The position numbers and the translations under genes were made by a program. DNA of 60,000 bases, from contig CM043960.1 in NCBI GenBank assembly GCA_014529385.2, positions 74,251,410 through 74,311,409 of the forward strand. Direction: 5' to 3'. Positions within the stretch are counted from its first letter, which is position 1; the number at the start of each line of letters is the position of its first letter. The DNA comes from Adiantum capillus-veneris (Eukaryota; Streptophyta; Polypodiopsida; Polypodiales; Pteridaceae). This document shows positions 44,980 to 56,299 of the stretch, piece after piece. Below the pieces are notes generated by a model. The model was given only the letters and a program-made list of their open reading frames with translations, ran no database searches and was not told where the DNA came from.

Positions 44980-46068
44980 CTAAACAGAATCTTCCACAAA
45001 CACTACATCCCGAGAAACCAGAATACGTTTTGTTTGCGGATGATACAACATGTAACCTTTGCTTTCAGCACTATAACCAACAAAAATACATTTGACAGCC
45101 TTATCATCCAATTTTCTACGCTGCACTTGTGGCACCAAAGCATATGCAAAAAAGCCAAAAACACGCATGTGCTCAATAGAAGGATTTCTATCGTGCCATG
45201 CTTCATATGGAGTAATAGATTGCAAAGCTTTCGTAGGACACTTGTTAAGTACATAAGTGGCACAAGCCAAAAAGAATGCGGCAAAGCTTGACTTTTGACC
45301 ATACATCGTTCCATTTCTGTCAGTGACCTGTTTTTCCTTTCAGCAATACGATTTTGCTGAGGTGTATAAGGAACTATACATTGGTGTTTTATCCCACGAC
45401 TAGCCAGAAATGCATTGAATTCATGAGACATATACTCCCCCCCTCGATCGGAACGGAGGGTGCCCATAGTACATTTCGAGACATTTTCAGCCATAGCTAG
45501 AAATTGTTTGAAGCACATAAAAACTTCGGACTTTTCTTTAAGCAGAAACGCCGATGCATGCCTGGAGTAATCATCAATGAAAGTCACGAAGTACAGGTAA
45601 TTGCCCAAGGACGGAGTTTGCATGGACCCACAAACATCACAATGCACAAGCTGTAACCTGCATGTGGCCCGAATTGAACCATCCTTTGGAAATTTAGAAC
45701 ATTGCATCTTACCCAAAATACAACCTTCACAAACATGTTTGACAGGTGCTTCAAAAGGCGGCAAAGAAGCAACCATATCAGATTTCTGCAAACGCAGCAA
45801 ACTGGCAAAATTTAGATGACCGAAACGTGCATGCCAAAGTTTTGCATCTGAAATAGCCCTTGAATCTGCAACAGCATTTGCAAAATTTTGTCCACACTTG
45901 TCATACAAAGTGAGTTTATACAGCCCACGGCACAAAAGCCCAAATGCAACAATTTCATCACCAAAACTGAGATCACGAATTGTACATCTGTCATCCACAA
46001 ATTTGACTACAAGTCCAAGTCTAGCAAGTGCAGATACAGACAAGAGATTCTTCTTGATCCCAGGTACA
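44980..46068 (-). pseudogene. Integrase of copia 2
   Basis: The 346-codon frame 46043-45003 holds LWHARFGHLNFASLL, CEGCILGKMQCS, FIDDYSRHASAFLLKEK (first Asp), TLRSDRGGEYMS (second Asp) and QQNRIAERKNRSL (Glu kept; NG of copia 1 is NR). From about 45265 the frame changes, with a ~16-bp loss relative to copia 1 near 45265. Frame 45306-44980 continues the C-terminal part (ALQSITPYEAWHDR, VFGFFAYALVPQ). Confidence 0.88.
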
Positions 46069-46073
46069 TAAAG

Positions 46074-46215
46074 TGTTGAGCTTATATGTGAAGCTACTCA
46101 ATATATGGCTTCTCTATATATGGCACCCAGGTCCCCTCTATATATACATCATCTCATGTGTGTATTCTACACACTTTGGGGTTCTACTTCTGTATTCTCT
46201 CCTTCTCTCTCAACA
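46074..46215 (+). repeat. 5' LTR of element D
   Basis: 142 bp. It contains CTCTATATATAC (about 46136-46147) as a TATA candidate and abuts the PBS. Confidence 0.92.
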
Positions 46216-46227
46216 TGGTATCAGAGC
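46216..46227 (+). promoter_or_regulatory. Primer-binding site of element D (initiator-Met tRNA)
   Basis: TGGTATCAGAGC directly after the LTR, same type as copia 1. Confidence 0.95.
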
Positions 46228-46289
46228 AGTACGTTTTTGTTTTCGATTTTTCTCCTGATCAAAATCGATTTTTCAGAAACTACCAGCGA

Positions 46290-47070
46290 GAGGGATCGGA
46301 ATCGATGTGTTCTACAACTTTGCAGATGGAAGTTTTTTCAAATTCTGCACCGATTTTGAGTTATTGTTCACGGACTGCGTACATACCTAAAAAACAGCTT
46401 CCGCGTTTTGTTTTTGATTTTTCTGCTAATTGAATACGATTTTGCAGAAACTACTCGCGAGTGAGATCGAAATCGATGTGGTCTACAACTTTGCAGAAGA
46501 AAGCTTTTTCAAATTCTGCACCGATTTTGAGTTATCGTTCACGGACTGCGTACATACCTGAAAAACAGCTTCCGCATTTTGTTTTTGATTTTTTTGCTAA
46601 TTGGAAACGATTTTGCAGAAACTACTCGTTGAAGAGACCGGAATTGATCTGGTCTACAACTTTGCAGAAGGAAGTTTTTTTAAACTCTGCACTGATTTTG
46701 AGTTATCATTCGCGGACTGCGTACATACTTGAAAAGCAACTTCCGTTTTCTGTTTTTGATTTTCTGCTAATTGAAAACGATTTTGCAGAAACTACCCACG
46801 AAAAAGACTGCAATCAATGTGGTCTACAACTTTGCAAAAGAAAGTGTTTTCAAATTCTGCACCGATTTTGAGTTATCGTTCGCGGACTGCGTACATACCT
46901 AAAAAGCAATTTTCGTTTTTTGTTTTTTATTTTTCTGCTTATTGAAAACGATTTTGCAGAAACTACCCGCTTGAGTGACCGGAATCGATGTGGTCTACAA
47001 CTTTGCAGAAGGAACTACCCGCGATGGGGATTGGAATCGATGTGGTCTATAACTTTGCAGAAGAAAGTTT
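46290..47070 (+). repeat. Tandem repeat of about 171 bp, five units, inside D
   Basis: The phrase TCTACAACTTTGCAGAAG recurs near 46309, 46481, 46652, 46822 and 46993, giving spacings of 170-172 bp. Each unit contains CACCGATTTTGAGTTATCG and GACTGCGTACATACC. The small open frames here are repeat translations. Confidence 0.9.
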
Positions 47071-47339
47071 CTCTAAATTCTGCACCAATTTTGGGTTATC
47101 GTCTCAGACTGCGAATATGTTTGAAAATCAAAATTTCACTTTTTGCTTTTCATTTTTCTCATAATTGAAAACTTCTCAATTATATTTTTCTTCATCAATC
47201 ATATATTTGTTACTGACGTTGATGATCGTCCAAATTCTATCGAGCTATTGTTGGTACATGATCTTTTTTTATATGATATACTCGTTCATTGATTCTCGTA
47301 TAATTATTCTTTTGAAGATATAGTTTAAGTCGTTTTATT

Positions 47340-47790
47340 GATAATTTCTCATTGATACCATAGTGATTTTGATGGTACCATGATAATGTTTTGTTAATAC
47401 TTTGGTCATGGTGATTTTCGTTGATACTGTCATTGATACCATGGTTATTCTCGGTGGTGCCATGATGATATTTCGTTGATACCATGGTTATTCTCGGTGA
47501 TTCCATGATGATATTTCGTTGATTCTATGGTGATTTTTATTGATACCATGATGATGTTTTGTTGATACCATGGTTATTCTTGGTGATACCATGATATTGT
47601 TTCGTTGATACCATGGTTATTCTCGGTGATGCCATGATGATATTTCGTTGATACCATGGTTATTCTCGGTGATGCCATGATGTTGTTTCGTTGATACAAT
47701 GATTATTCTCGGTGATATCATGATGCTTTTCGTTGATACCATGATCATTTATTCATTTTTATTGATATAATGATGATATTTTGTTAATTC
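47340..47790 (+). repeat. Tandem repeat of about 43 bp, nine or ten units, inside D
   Basis: Units follow the pattern GTTGATACCATGGTTATTCT then CGGTGATGCCATGATGATAT, with drift. The same block returns at about 49910-50360 and 52480-52930 through the larger duplication. Confidence 0.9.
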
Positions 47791-48454
47791 TTTGATGGTA
47801 TTCATTGATCACTACATTGATAAATGTTGTTTTATGTAGTATATACACATATCATTTGTATCACGTAATCACACATTTTGTACTTTTACGTTTATACTTT
47901 ATGTACCATATGTCGTCGTGCGTATATATGTCGTCAAAAGAGTGGCGTCGCGAACCATCTCTTATGGCATTGTGAACGAAATTATTTCATTAACGATGCT
48001 AATAATTTTCATGACATGTTTTTTTTTTGGAGTCTATGATCTATGTAAGATTGATCAAAGAATTGATTTTATGAAGACAAACTTGGTGACAATAAAAGAT
48101 TTATGAAGATATGTTTGGTGATGCCATACTGATAACAACATGAAGACATGTTTGGTGATGCGATATTGATGACAAGCTACACAGCAGATTCATGGAGACA
48201 CTTTTGATTACAAGCTAATCGATAGCTTTTACACCTCTTTATTGAACCTTTGTATTCATTATTGTATTTGATAGGAGTAATGTAACTCCTCATAAAACAT
48301 TCATTGTAAAAGGAGTGATGTAGCTCCTCGTAAACATTTGTATATTCAATGATTTTTATAATATAACGGTGGGTGTATATAGAGCTGTGGGTTTTTCCCT
48401 TGATCCCCTAAGGGTTTTTTCATCCATAGTTAGGGACCCTTATTTGAGCCGGGG

Positions 48455-48596
48455 TGTTGAGCTTATATGTGAAGCTACTCAATATATGGCTTCTCTATAT
48501 ATGGCACCCAAGTCCCCTCTATATATACATCATCTCATGTGTGTATTCTACACACTTTGGGGTTCTACTTCTGTGTTCTCTCCTTCTCTCTCAACA
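48455..48596 (+). repeat. 3' LTR of element D
   Basis: Differs from the 5' LTR by about two substitutions. Further copies lie at 51025-51166 and 53595-53736. Confidence 0.92.
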
Positions 48597-49170
48597 TAAA
48601 GTGCATCAACAAGTGTGAAGGAACTGTCATTAGCAGCAGTGAGCACAATATTTCCACCTCCCTGAAGTGGATAAGAGGCGTTGTTGGCACAAGTGACTGA
48701 ATTCCCACGAGGGACAGACTCGAGAGAGGTAAACAATTCATGATGTGAGGTAATGTGCTTTGTAGCACCACTCTCAAAATACCACACATGTGAATCTGCA
48801 GCAACTGACAAGCATGCATCATAGACAGCAGGATTGTAAGTGGACTCAGCGCTAAAAGCCCATTTTGAATCAACATCAGGAACACAGTCTCCTTTCACAG
48901 AAGACTCAACAATGGCTACATTTGTAGTGGAACCAGCATTTGCAGTGGAACCACCCTCTCTTTCTTCTTAGCCTCTTTCGCCTTCAACTTAGGACACGAC
49001 TTGATCAAGTGATCATTGGCTTTACAATAAGAGGAAACACATCTTCTTTTTGCCCTTATCACCAGAATTGCCAGACGAAGTGCTGCCAGCAGAAGCATTA
49101 GGAACAGAAGTTTGGCCACTCATAGCAAAACCATAAGAAGTGGTTGCATTACTGTTACCACCCTTTCTCT
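48597..49170 (-). pseudogene. Copia 2 protease/gag segment, first copy
   Basis: Minus-strand continuation of copia 2 after D: protease VWYFESGATKHITSH (copia 1 has FDSGA, so the catalytic Asp is Glu here) and the gag knuckle region with an indel that turns CHYC into CVSSYC. It breaks off at 49168-49170 into element D internal repeat sequence. Confidence 0.88.
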
Positions 49171-52100
49171 GTCTACAACTTTGCAGAAGGAAGTGTTTTC
49201 AAATTCTGCACCGATTTTGAGTTATCGTTCGCGGACTGCGTACATACCTGAAAAGCAATTTTCGCTTTTTGTTTTTTATTTTTGTGCTTATTGAAAACGA
49301 TTTTGCAGAAACTACCCACGGAAAAGACCGGAATCGATGTGGTCTACAACTTTGCAAAAGAAAGTGTTTTCAAATTCTGCACCGATTTTGAGTTATCGTT
49401 CGCGGACTGCGTACATACCTAAAAAGCAATTTCCAATTTTTGTTTTTTATTTTTCTGCTTATTGAATACGATTTTGCAGAAACTACCCGCTTGAGAGACC
49501 GGAATCGATGTGGTCTACAACTTTGCAGAAGGAACTACCCGCGATGGGGATTGGAATCGATGTGGTCTATAACTTTGCTGAAGAAAGTTTCTCTAAATTC
49601 TGCACCAATTTTGGGTTATCGTCTCAGACTGCGAATATGTTTGAAAATCAAAATTTCACTTTTTGCTTTTCATTTTTCTCATAATTGAAAACTTCTTAAT
49701 TATATTTTTCTTCATCAATCATATATTTGTTACTGACGTAACTTTGCTGCAGAAGCCAGTTACACATCGTTCCGATTCAGTCGGGCCGTTGATGATCGTC
49801 CAAATTCTATCGAGCTACTGTTGGTACATGATCTTTTGTTATATGATATACTCGTTCATTGATTCTCGTATAATTATTCTTTTAGAGATATAGTTTACGT
49901 CGTTTTATTGATAATTTCTCATTGATACCATAGTGATTTTGATGGTACCATGATAATGTTTTGTTAATACTTTGGTCATGGTGATTTTCGTTGATACTGT
50001 CATTGATACCATGGTTATTCTCGGTGGTGCCATGATGATATTTCGTTGATACCATGGTTATTCTCGGTGATTCCATGATGATATTTCGTTGATTCTATGG
50101 TGATTTTTATTGATACCATGATGATGTTTTGTTGATACCATGGTTATTCTCGGTGATACCATGATATTGTTTCGTTGATACCATGGTTATTCTCGGTGAT
50201 GCCATGATGATATTTCGTTGATACCATGGTTATTCTCGGTGATGCCATGATGTTGTTTCGTTGATACAATGATTATTCTCGGTGATATCATGATGCTTTT
50301 CATTGATACCATGATCATTTATTCACTTTTATTGACATAATGATGATATTTTGTTAATACTTTGATGGTATTCATTGATCACTACATTGATAAATGTTGT
50401 TTTATGTAGTATATACACATATCATTTGTATCACGTAATCACACATTTTGTACTTTTACGTTTATACTTTATGTACCATATGTCGTCGTGCGTATATATG
50501 TCGTCAAAAGAGTGGCGTCGCGAACCATCTCTTATGGCATTGTGAACGTAATTATTTCATTAACGATGCTAATAATTTTCATGACATGTTTTTTTTTTGG
50601 AGTCTATGATCTATGTAGGATTGATCAAAGAATTGATTTTATGAAGACAAACTTGGTGACAATAAAAGATTTATGAAGATATGTTTGGTGATGCCATATT
50701 AATGACAACATGAAGCCATGTTTGGTGATGCGATATTGATGACAAGCTACATAGCAGATTCACGGAGACACTTTTGATTACAAGCTAATCGATAGCTTTT
50801 ACACCTCTTTATTGAACCTTTGTATTCATTATTGTATTTGATAGGAGTAATGTAACTCCTCATAAAACATTCATTGTAAAAGGAGTGATGTAGCTCCTCG
50901 TAAACATTTGTATATTCAATGATTTTTATAATATAACGGTGGGTGTATATAGAGCTGTGGGTTTTTCCCTTGATCCCCCAAGGGTTTTTTCATCCACAGT
51001 TAGGGACCCTTATTTGAGCCGGGGTGTTGAGCTTATATGTGAAGCTACTCAATATATGGCTTCTCTATATATGGCACCCAGGTCCCCTCTATATATACAT
51101 CATCTCATGTGTGTATTCTACACACTTTGGGGTTCTACTTCTGTGTTCTCTCCTTCTCTCTCAACATAAAGTGCATCAACAAGTGTGAAGGAACTGTCAT
51201 TAGCAGCAGTGAGCACAATATTTCCACCTCCCTGAAGTGGATAAGAGGCGTTGTTGGCACAAGTGACTGAATTCCCACGAGGGACAGACTCGAGAGAGGT
51301 AAACAATTCATGATGTGAGGTAATGTGCTTTGTAGCACCACTCTCAAAATACCACACATGTGAATCTGCAGCAACTGACAAGCATGCATCATAGACAGCA
51401 GGATTGTAAGTGGACTCAGCGCTAAAAGCCCATTTTGAATCAACATCAGGAACACAGTCTCCTTTCACAGAAGACTCAACAATGGCTACATTTGTAGTGG
51501 AACCAGCATTTGCAGTGGAACCACCCTCTCTTTCTTCTTAGCCTCTTTCGCCTTCAACTTAGGACACGACTTGATCAAGTGATCATTGGCTTTACAATAA
51601 GAGGAAACACATCTTCTTTTTGCCCTTATCACCAGAATTGCCAGACGAAGTGCTGCCAGCAGAAGCATTAGGAACAGAAGTTTGGCCACTCATAGCAAAA
51701 CCATAAGAAGTGGTTGCATTACTGTTACCACCCTTTCTCTGTCTACAACTTTGCAGAAGGAAGTGTTTTCAAATTCTGCACCGATTTTGAGTTATCGTTC
51801 GCGGACTGCGTACATACCTGAAAAGCAATTTTCACTTTTTGTTTTTTATTTTTGTGCTTATTGAAAACGATTTTGCAGAAACTACCCACGAAAAAGACCG
51901 GAATCGATGTGGTCTACAACTTTGCAAAAGAAAGTGTTTTCAAATTCTGCACCGATTTTGAGTTATCGTTCGCGGACTGCGTACATACCTAAAAAGCAAT
52001 TTCCAATTTTTGTTTTTTATTTTTCTGCTTATTGAATACGATTTTGCAGAAACTACCCGCTTGAGAGACCGGAATCGATGTGGTCTACAACTTTGCAGAA

Positions 52101-54310
52101 GGAACTACCCGCGATGGGGATTGGAATCGATGTGGTCTATAACTTTGCTGAAGAAAGTTTCTCTAAATTCTGCACCAATTTTGGGTTATCGTCTCAGACT
52201 GCGAATATGTTTGAAAATCAAAATTTCACTTTTTGCTTTTCATTTTTCTCATAATTGAAAACTTCTTAATTATATTTTTCTTCATCAATCATATATTTGT
52301 TACTGACGTAACTTTGTTGCAGAAGCCAGTTACACATCGTTCCGATTCAGTCGGGCCGTTGATGATCGTCCAAATTCTATCGAGCTACTGTTGGTACATG
52401 ATCTTTTGTTATATGATATACTCGTTCATTGATTCTCGTATAATTATTCTTTTAGAGATATAGTTTACGTCGTTTTATTGATAATTTCTCATTGATACCA
52501 TAGTGATTTTGATGGTACCATGATAATGTTTTGTTAATACTTTGGTCATGGTGATTTTCGTTGATACTGTCATTGATACCATGGTTATTCTCGGTGGTGC
52601 CATGATGATATTTCGTTGATACCATGGTTATTCTCGGTGATTCCATGATGATATTTCGTTGATTCTATGGTGATTTTTATTGATACCATGATGATGTTTT
52701 GTTGATACCATGGTTATTCTCGGTGATACCATGATATTGTTTCGTTGATACCATGGTTATTCTCGGTGATGCCATGATGATATTTCGTTGATACCATGGT
52801 TATTCTCGGTGATGCCATGATGTTGTTTCGTTGATACAATGATTATTCTCGGTGATATCATGATGCTTTTCATTGATACCATGATCATTTATTCACTTTT
52901 ATTGACATAATGATGATATTTTGTTAATACTTTGATGGTATTCATTGATCACTACATTGATAAATGTTGTTTTATGTAGTATATACACATATCATTTGTA
53001 TCACGTAATCACACATTTTGTACTTTTACGTTTATACTTTATGTACCATATGTCGTCGTGCGTATATATGTCGTCAAAAGAGTGGCGTCGCGAACCATCT
53101 CTTATGGCATTGTGAACGTAATTATTTCATTAACGATGCTAATAATTTTCATGACATGTTTTTTTTTTGGAGTCTATGATCTATGTAGGATTGATCAAAG
53201 AATTGATTTTATGAAGACAAACTTGGTGACAATAAAAGATTTATGAAGATATGTTTGGTGATGCCATATTAATGACAACATGAAGCCATGTTTGGTGATG
53301 CGATATTGATGACAAGCTACATAGCAGATTCACGGAGACACTTTTGATTACAAGCTAATCGATAGCTTTTACACCTCTTTATTGAACCTTTGTATTCATT
53401 ATTGTATTTGATAGGAGTAATGTAACTCCTCATAAAACATTCATTGTAAAAGGAGTGATGTAGCTCCTCGTAAACATTTGTATATTCAATGATTTTTATA
53501 ATATAACGGTGGGTGTATATAGAGCTGTGGGTTTTTCCCTTGATCCCCCAAGGGTTTTTTCATCCACAGTTAGGGACCCTTATTTGAGCCGGGGTGTTGA
53601 GCTTATATGTGAAGCTACTCAATATATGGCTTCTCTATATATGGCACCCAGGTCCCCTCTATATATACATCATCTCATGTGTGTATTCTACACACTTTGG
53701 GGTTCTACTTCTGTGTTCTCTCCTTCTCTCTCAACATAAAGTGCATCAACAAGTGTGAAGGAACTGTCATTAGCAGCAGTGAGCACAATATTTTCACCTC
53801 CCTGAAGTGGATAAGAGGCGTTGTTGGCACAAGTGACTGAATTCCCACGAGGGACAGACTCGAGAGAGGTAAACAATTCATGATGTGAGGTAATGTGCTT
53901 TGTAGCACCACTCTCAAAATACCACACATGTGAATCTGTAGCAACTGACAAGCATGCATCATAGACAGCAAGATTGTAAGTGGACTCAGCGCTAAAAGCC
54001 CATTTTGAATCAACATCAGGAACACAGTCTCCTTTCACAGAAGACTCAACAATGGCTACATTTGTAGTGGAACCAGCATTTGCAGTGGAACCACCCTCTC
54101 TTTCTTCTTAGCCTCTTTCGCCTTCAACTTAGGACACGACTTGATCAAGTGATCATTGGCTTTACAATAAGAGGAAACACATCTTCTTTTTGCCCTTATC
54201 ACCAGAATTGCCAGACGAAGTGCTGCCAGCAGAAGCATTAGGAACAGAAGTTTGGCCACTCATAGCAGAACCATAAGAAGTGGTTGCATTACTGTTACCA
54301 CCCTTTCTTT
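49171..54310. repeat. Two further tandem units of 2570 bp (D 3' part plus copia 2 protease/gag)
   Basis: Unit 2 is 49171-51740 and unit 3 is 51741-54310; all landmarks shift by exactly 2570. The first, slightly shorter unit is about 46652-49170. Each begins in the 171-bp repeat of D, runs through the 43-bp block, the D 3' LTR and the TAAAG flank, and ends in copia gag at CCACCCTTTCT. Units 2 and 3 differ at only a handful of sites. Unit 3 continues into intact copia gag order. Confidence 0.93.
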
Positions 54311-54735
54311 GAGAAGCAATAAAATCCTGTTCAATTGCATGCTGCCTAGTCCTATTTTTTCTGGAAAGTGACTCTTGCAACAGCAATGTGCATAATGCAT
54401 CAAACTTGACAACTTCAGGATTTCCTTGGGTCAACAGTCTCTAAGTACTAGCGAAGGTCTGGTAGGAATCTGGTAAGGCATCAAGAACAGTCTGCACAAG
54501 GGAACTGTCTAGAATGACTTCACCTGCAGAAATAAGCTGCTCATTGATATCCTTGACACTAGCAAGGAAAGTGTCCATATCATCTTCCTCATGCATAATC
54601 TTTGACTCTAGCTCTTTACGCAGCAAAGCAATTTTAGCCTCATTATGACTTGCATAAGGACCAGCATAAATATCCCAAGCCTGTTTTGCAAATTTTGCTG
54701 AACGGATGTGAGGAACAATGGTGCGCTTCACAGAC
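54311..54735 (-). pseudogene. gag of copia 2, 5'-truncated
   Basis: Frames 54434-54162 and 54731-54441 match the copia 1 gag (RTIVPHIRSAKFAKQAWDIY, KIMHEEDDMDTFLASVKDI). A TAG separates them near 54440. Similarity to copia 1 ends at 54735, leaving out the first ~80 codons. Confidence 0.88.
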
Positions 54736-54741
54736 CAGTCC

Positions 54742-56285
54742 CTTCACCATGCATCATACAGCTCACCTACCAAGTCCCATGCAAATTGGACCACATCAAG
54801 CCATCATTTAGCCAAAAAATCGCTAAGTTGGAGTCCTTGAGAAAGATATGGACTTATCCATAGGAAAGTGCTCCAATCTCAGAGAAACTTGACACAAGGC
54901 ATGCACATAGCATATACATCATACCTCAATGCTCAAATGTCAATTTTACAAGAAAAGACATCATACGTATTGAGGGACGCTTTTCAAATTTTGGACCACC
55001 TTTCTCTTGTTATACGCTTCAAGACTTCATGGAGGAGGAGGGACTTGATGCATTAAAATCACATAAACCTATGTATTTACTTTGTACATGGCTATGTTTT
55101 TGACATATTTGGATCTCAAAAATAAAAAGAGGTAGAAACAAACCCTATAAAAACAAAAAATTCAATGGATGTTGATTGTACCTGACGGTCACTACAGGTG
55201 AAGAATAAGACTCAATAGTGAAAGGGAAGAGAATCTTATGCATTATGGAGTTGGAGTCAACAAAATATTATCAAATTCAAGAATAATTCACTTGTGGACA
55301 CAAGGCTTACACATGGAGTCAAGAGGGGACCACCTACTGAAAGACTTTTGGAAGGGAAAAGACCGACACATATTTTTTTGGGATTTTTCTCTATTTTTTC
55401 CATTTTGAATTGGAAACGTTTTCAACAAAAAAGTGTTAAGCATTGAGCCGATCTTTCTGTCCCTATTTCTTTTCTAACTTTTTGGAGCTACGGTTTGAGA
55501 GATATAACCAAAATGGTGGATCCTACATGGGAAGAAGTCATGGTTATCCAAGTCCACACACATAATTTCTTATAGGTTTCTCTCAATTATTACTTGATTT
55601 TCTCTTATTTTATCAAGATTCTCTCAAAGATTATAAAAAATCTCTTGGACTCAAGCTATGGAAGAAGGCATGGTAACAAAGCTCGCCATGATGAAGGCGA
55701 TTAGGAGGAAATTGGTCAATAAGCAGGTCACACGGAGCTCTCTCTTTGGGGGAATGCCTTTAAATGAGGTTACTTTGTAGAGTAACTCCTCTTGCTCATA
55801 ATCTCTTCCCTAATCACTCTCTTGGCCTATAAAAGGAGGCCTTCTCTTTTGTAAACAAACACACAATCAAGCTCTAGCACTCGCACTCTCATATGTACAT
55901 CCTTATGTATGCATCTCTTTGCACATATAGTTCTACTACGGTATAGTATTGGCTATGGTCCTTCGTTTTGGTTTCTTAATGGCCAAGAGGTTAGAGTTAC
56001 CATGTACACATGAGTTTGTGGGATGTTGATTATGTGCAATTCCTCTCGTAAATGTTTGTATGGTGTTTATGAAGCCTATATTGATGAAGCTCCAATAATC
56101 TCTTCCTCTCCCTCTCTCTCCTTCTCTCACATCTTCCTTGTGCTATGTGCCACCCCCCCTACCATGCGTCCTAACCGCATTCCAAGCTAGGTGGTGCCCC
56201 TATTGTATACCTCCCATGATGAGGCCATCGTGCATAGTCCTGGTGTAGAGGTCATCGGGTCTATTTTGCATCTCTGTCTCTCATT
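54742..56285 (+). other. Promoter-like non-coding DNA, possible plus-strand LTR
   Basis: No protein frame. CCTATAAAAGGAGGCC (TATA at 55828-55835) is followed by AAACAAACACACAATCAAGC and an untranslated-looking CT-rich stretch, in the style of an LTR U3-R-U5. A degenerate PBS-like TGGTGCCCCCACAG is at 56286-56299. No second LTR was found, so an LTR is only a suggestion. It could also be a host promoter without its gene. Confidence 0.35.
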
Positions 56286-56299
56286 TGGTGCCCCCACAG

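Larger units (their letters stand above)
46074..48596 (+). mobile_element. Element D: 2.5 kb coding-free LTR element with 142-bp LTRs
   Basis: LTR1 46074-46215 and LTR2 48455-48596 both begin TGTTGAGC and end CTCAACA. TAAAG is duplicated at 46069-46073 and 48597-48601. A Met-tRNA PBS (TGGTATCAGAGC) follows LTR1 directly, and GAGCCGGGG precedes LTR2 as a PPT. The inside has no protein frame but two tandem-repeat blocks (about 171 bp x5, about 43 bp x9-10). This is a TRIM/LARD-type non-autonomous element, inserted opposite to copia 2 in its protease region. It must rely on a copia element for enzymes. Confidence 0.92.
42991..54735 (-). mobile_element. Ty1/copia element 2, decayed, 5'-truncated, containing element D and a tandem array
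   Basis: Close relative of copia 1 on the same strand. From the left: a partial 3' LTR (42991-43160), RNase H, RT, integrase, then the protease region split at 46073 by element D, three tandem copies of a D/copia unit, and gag to 54735. The last ~240 nt of gag, the PBS and the 5' LTR are missing. AGTCC lies at 42986-42990 and again at 54737-54741, so the missing end may have been lost at or before insertion. Confidence 0.88.

Noticed and set aside
46290-47070. CRISPR-like regular repeat
   Set aside because: Units of ~171 bp are directly adjacent without unique spacers and lie inside a plant LTR element.
47237-47506. Minus-strand frame rich in NHYGIN-like words, repeated at 49882 and 52452
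   Set aside because: Translation of the 43-bp tandem repeat of element D.
55820-56285. Host gene promoter at the TATA box near 55828
   Set aside because: No host-like coding sequence follows; the downstream frames look like a gag remnant, so an LTR-like origin is more likely.
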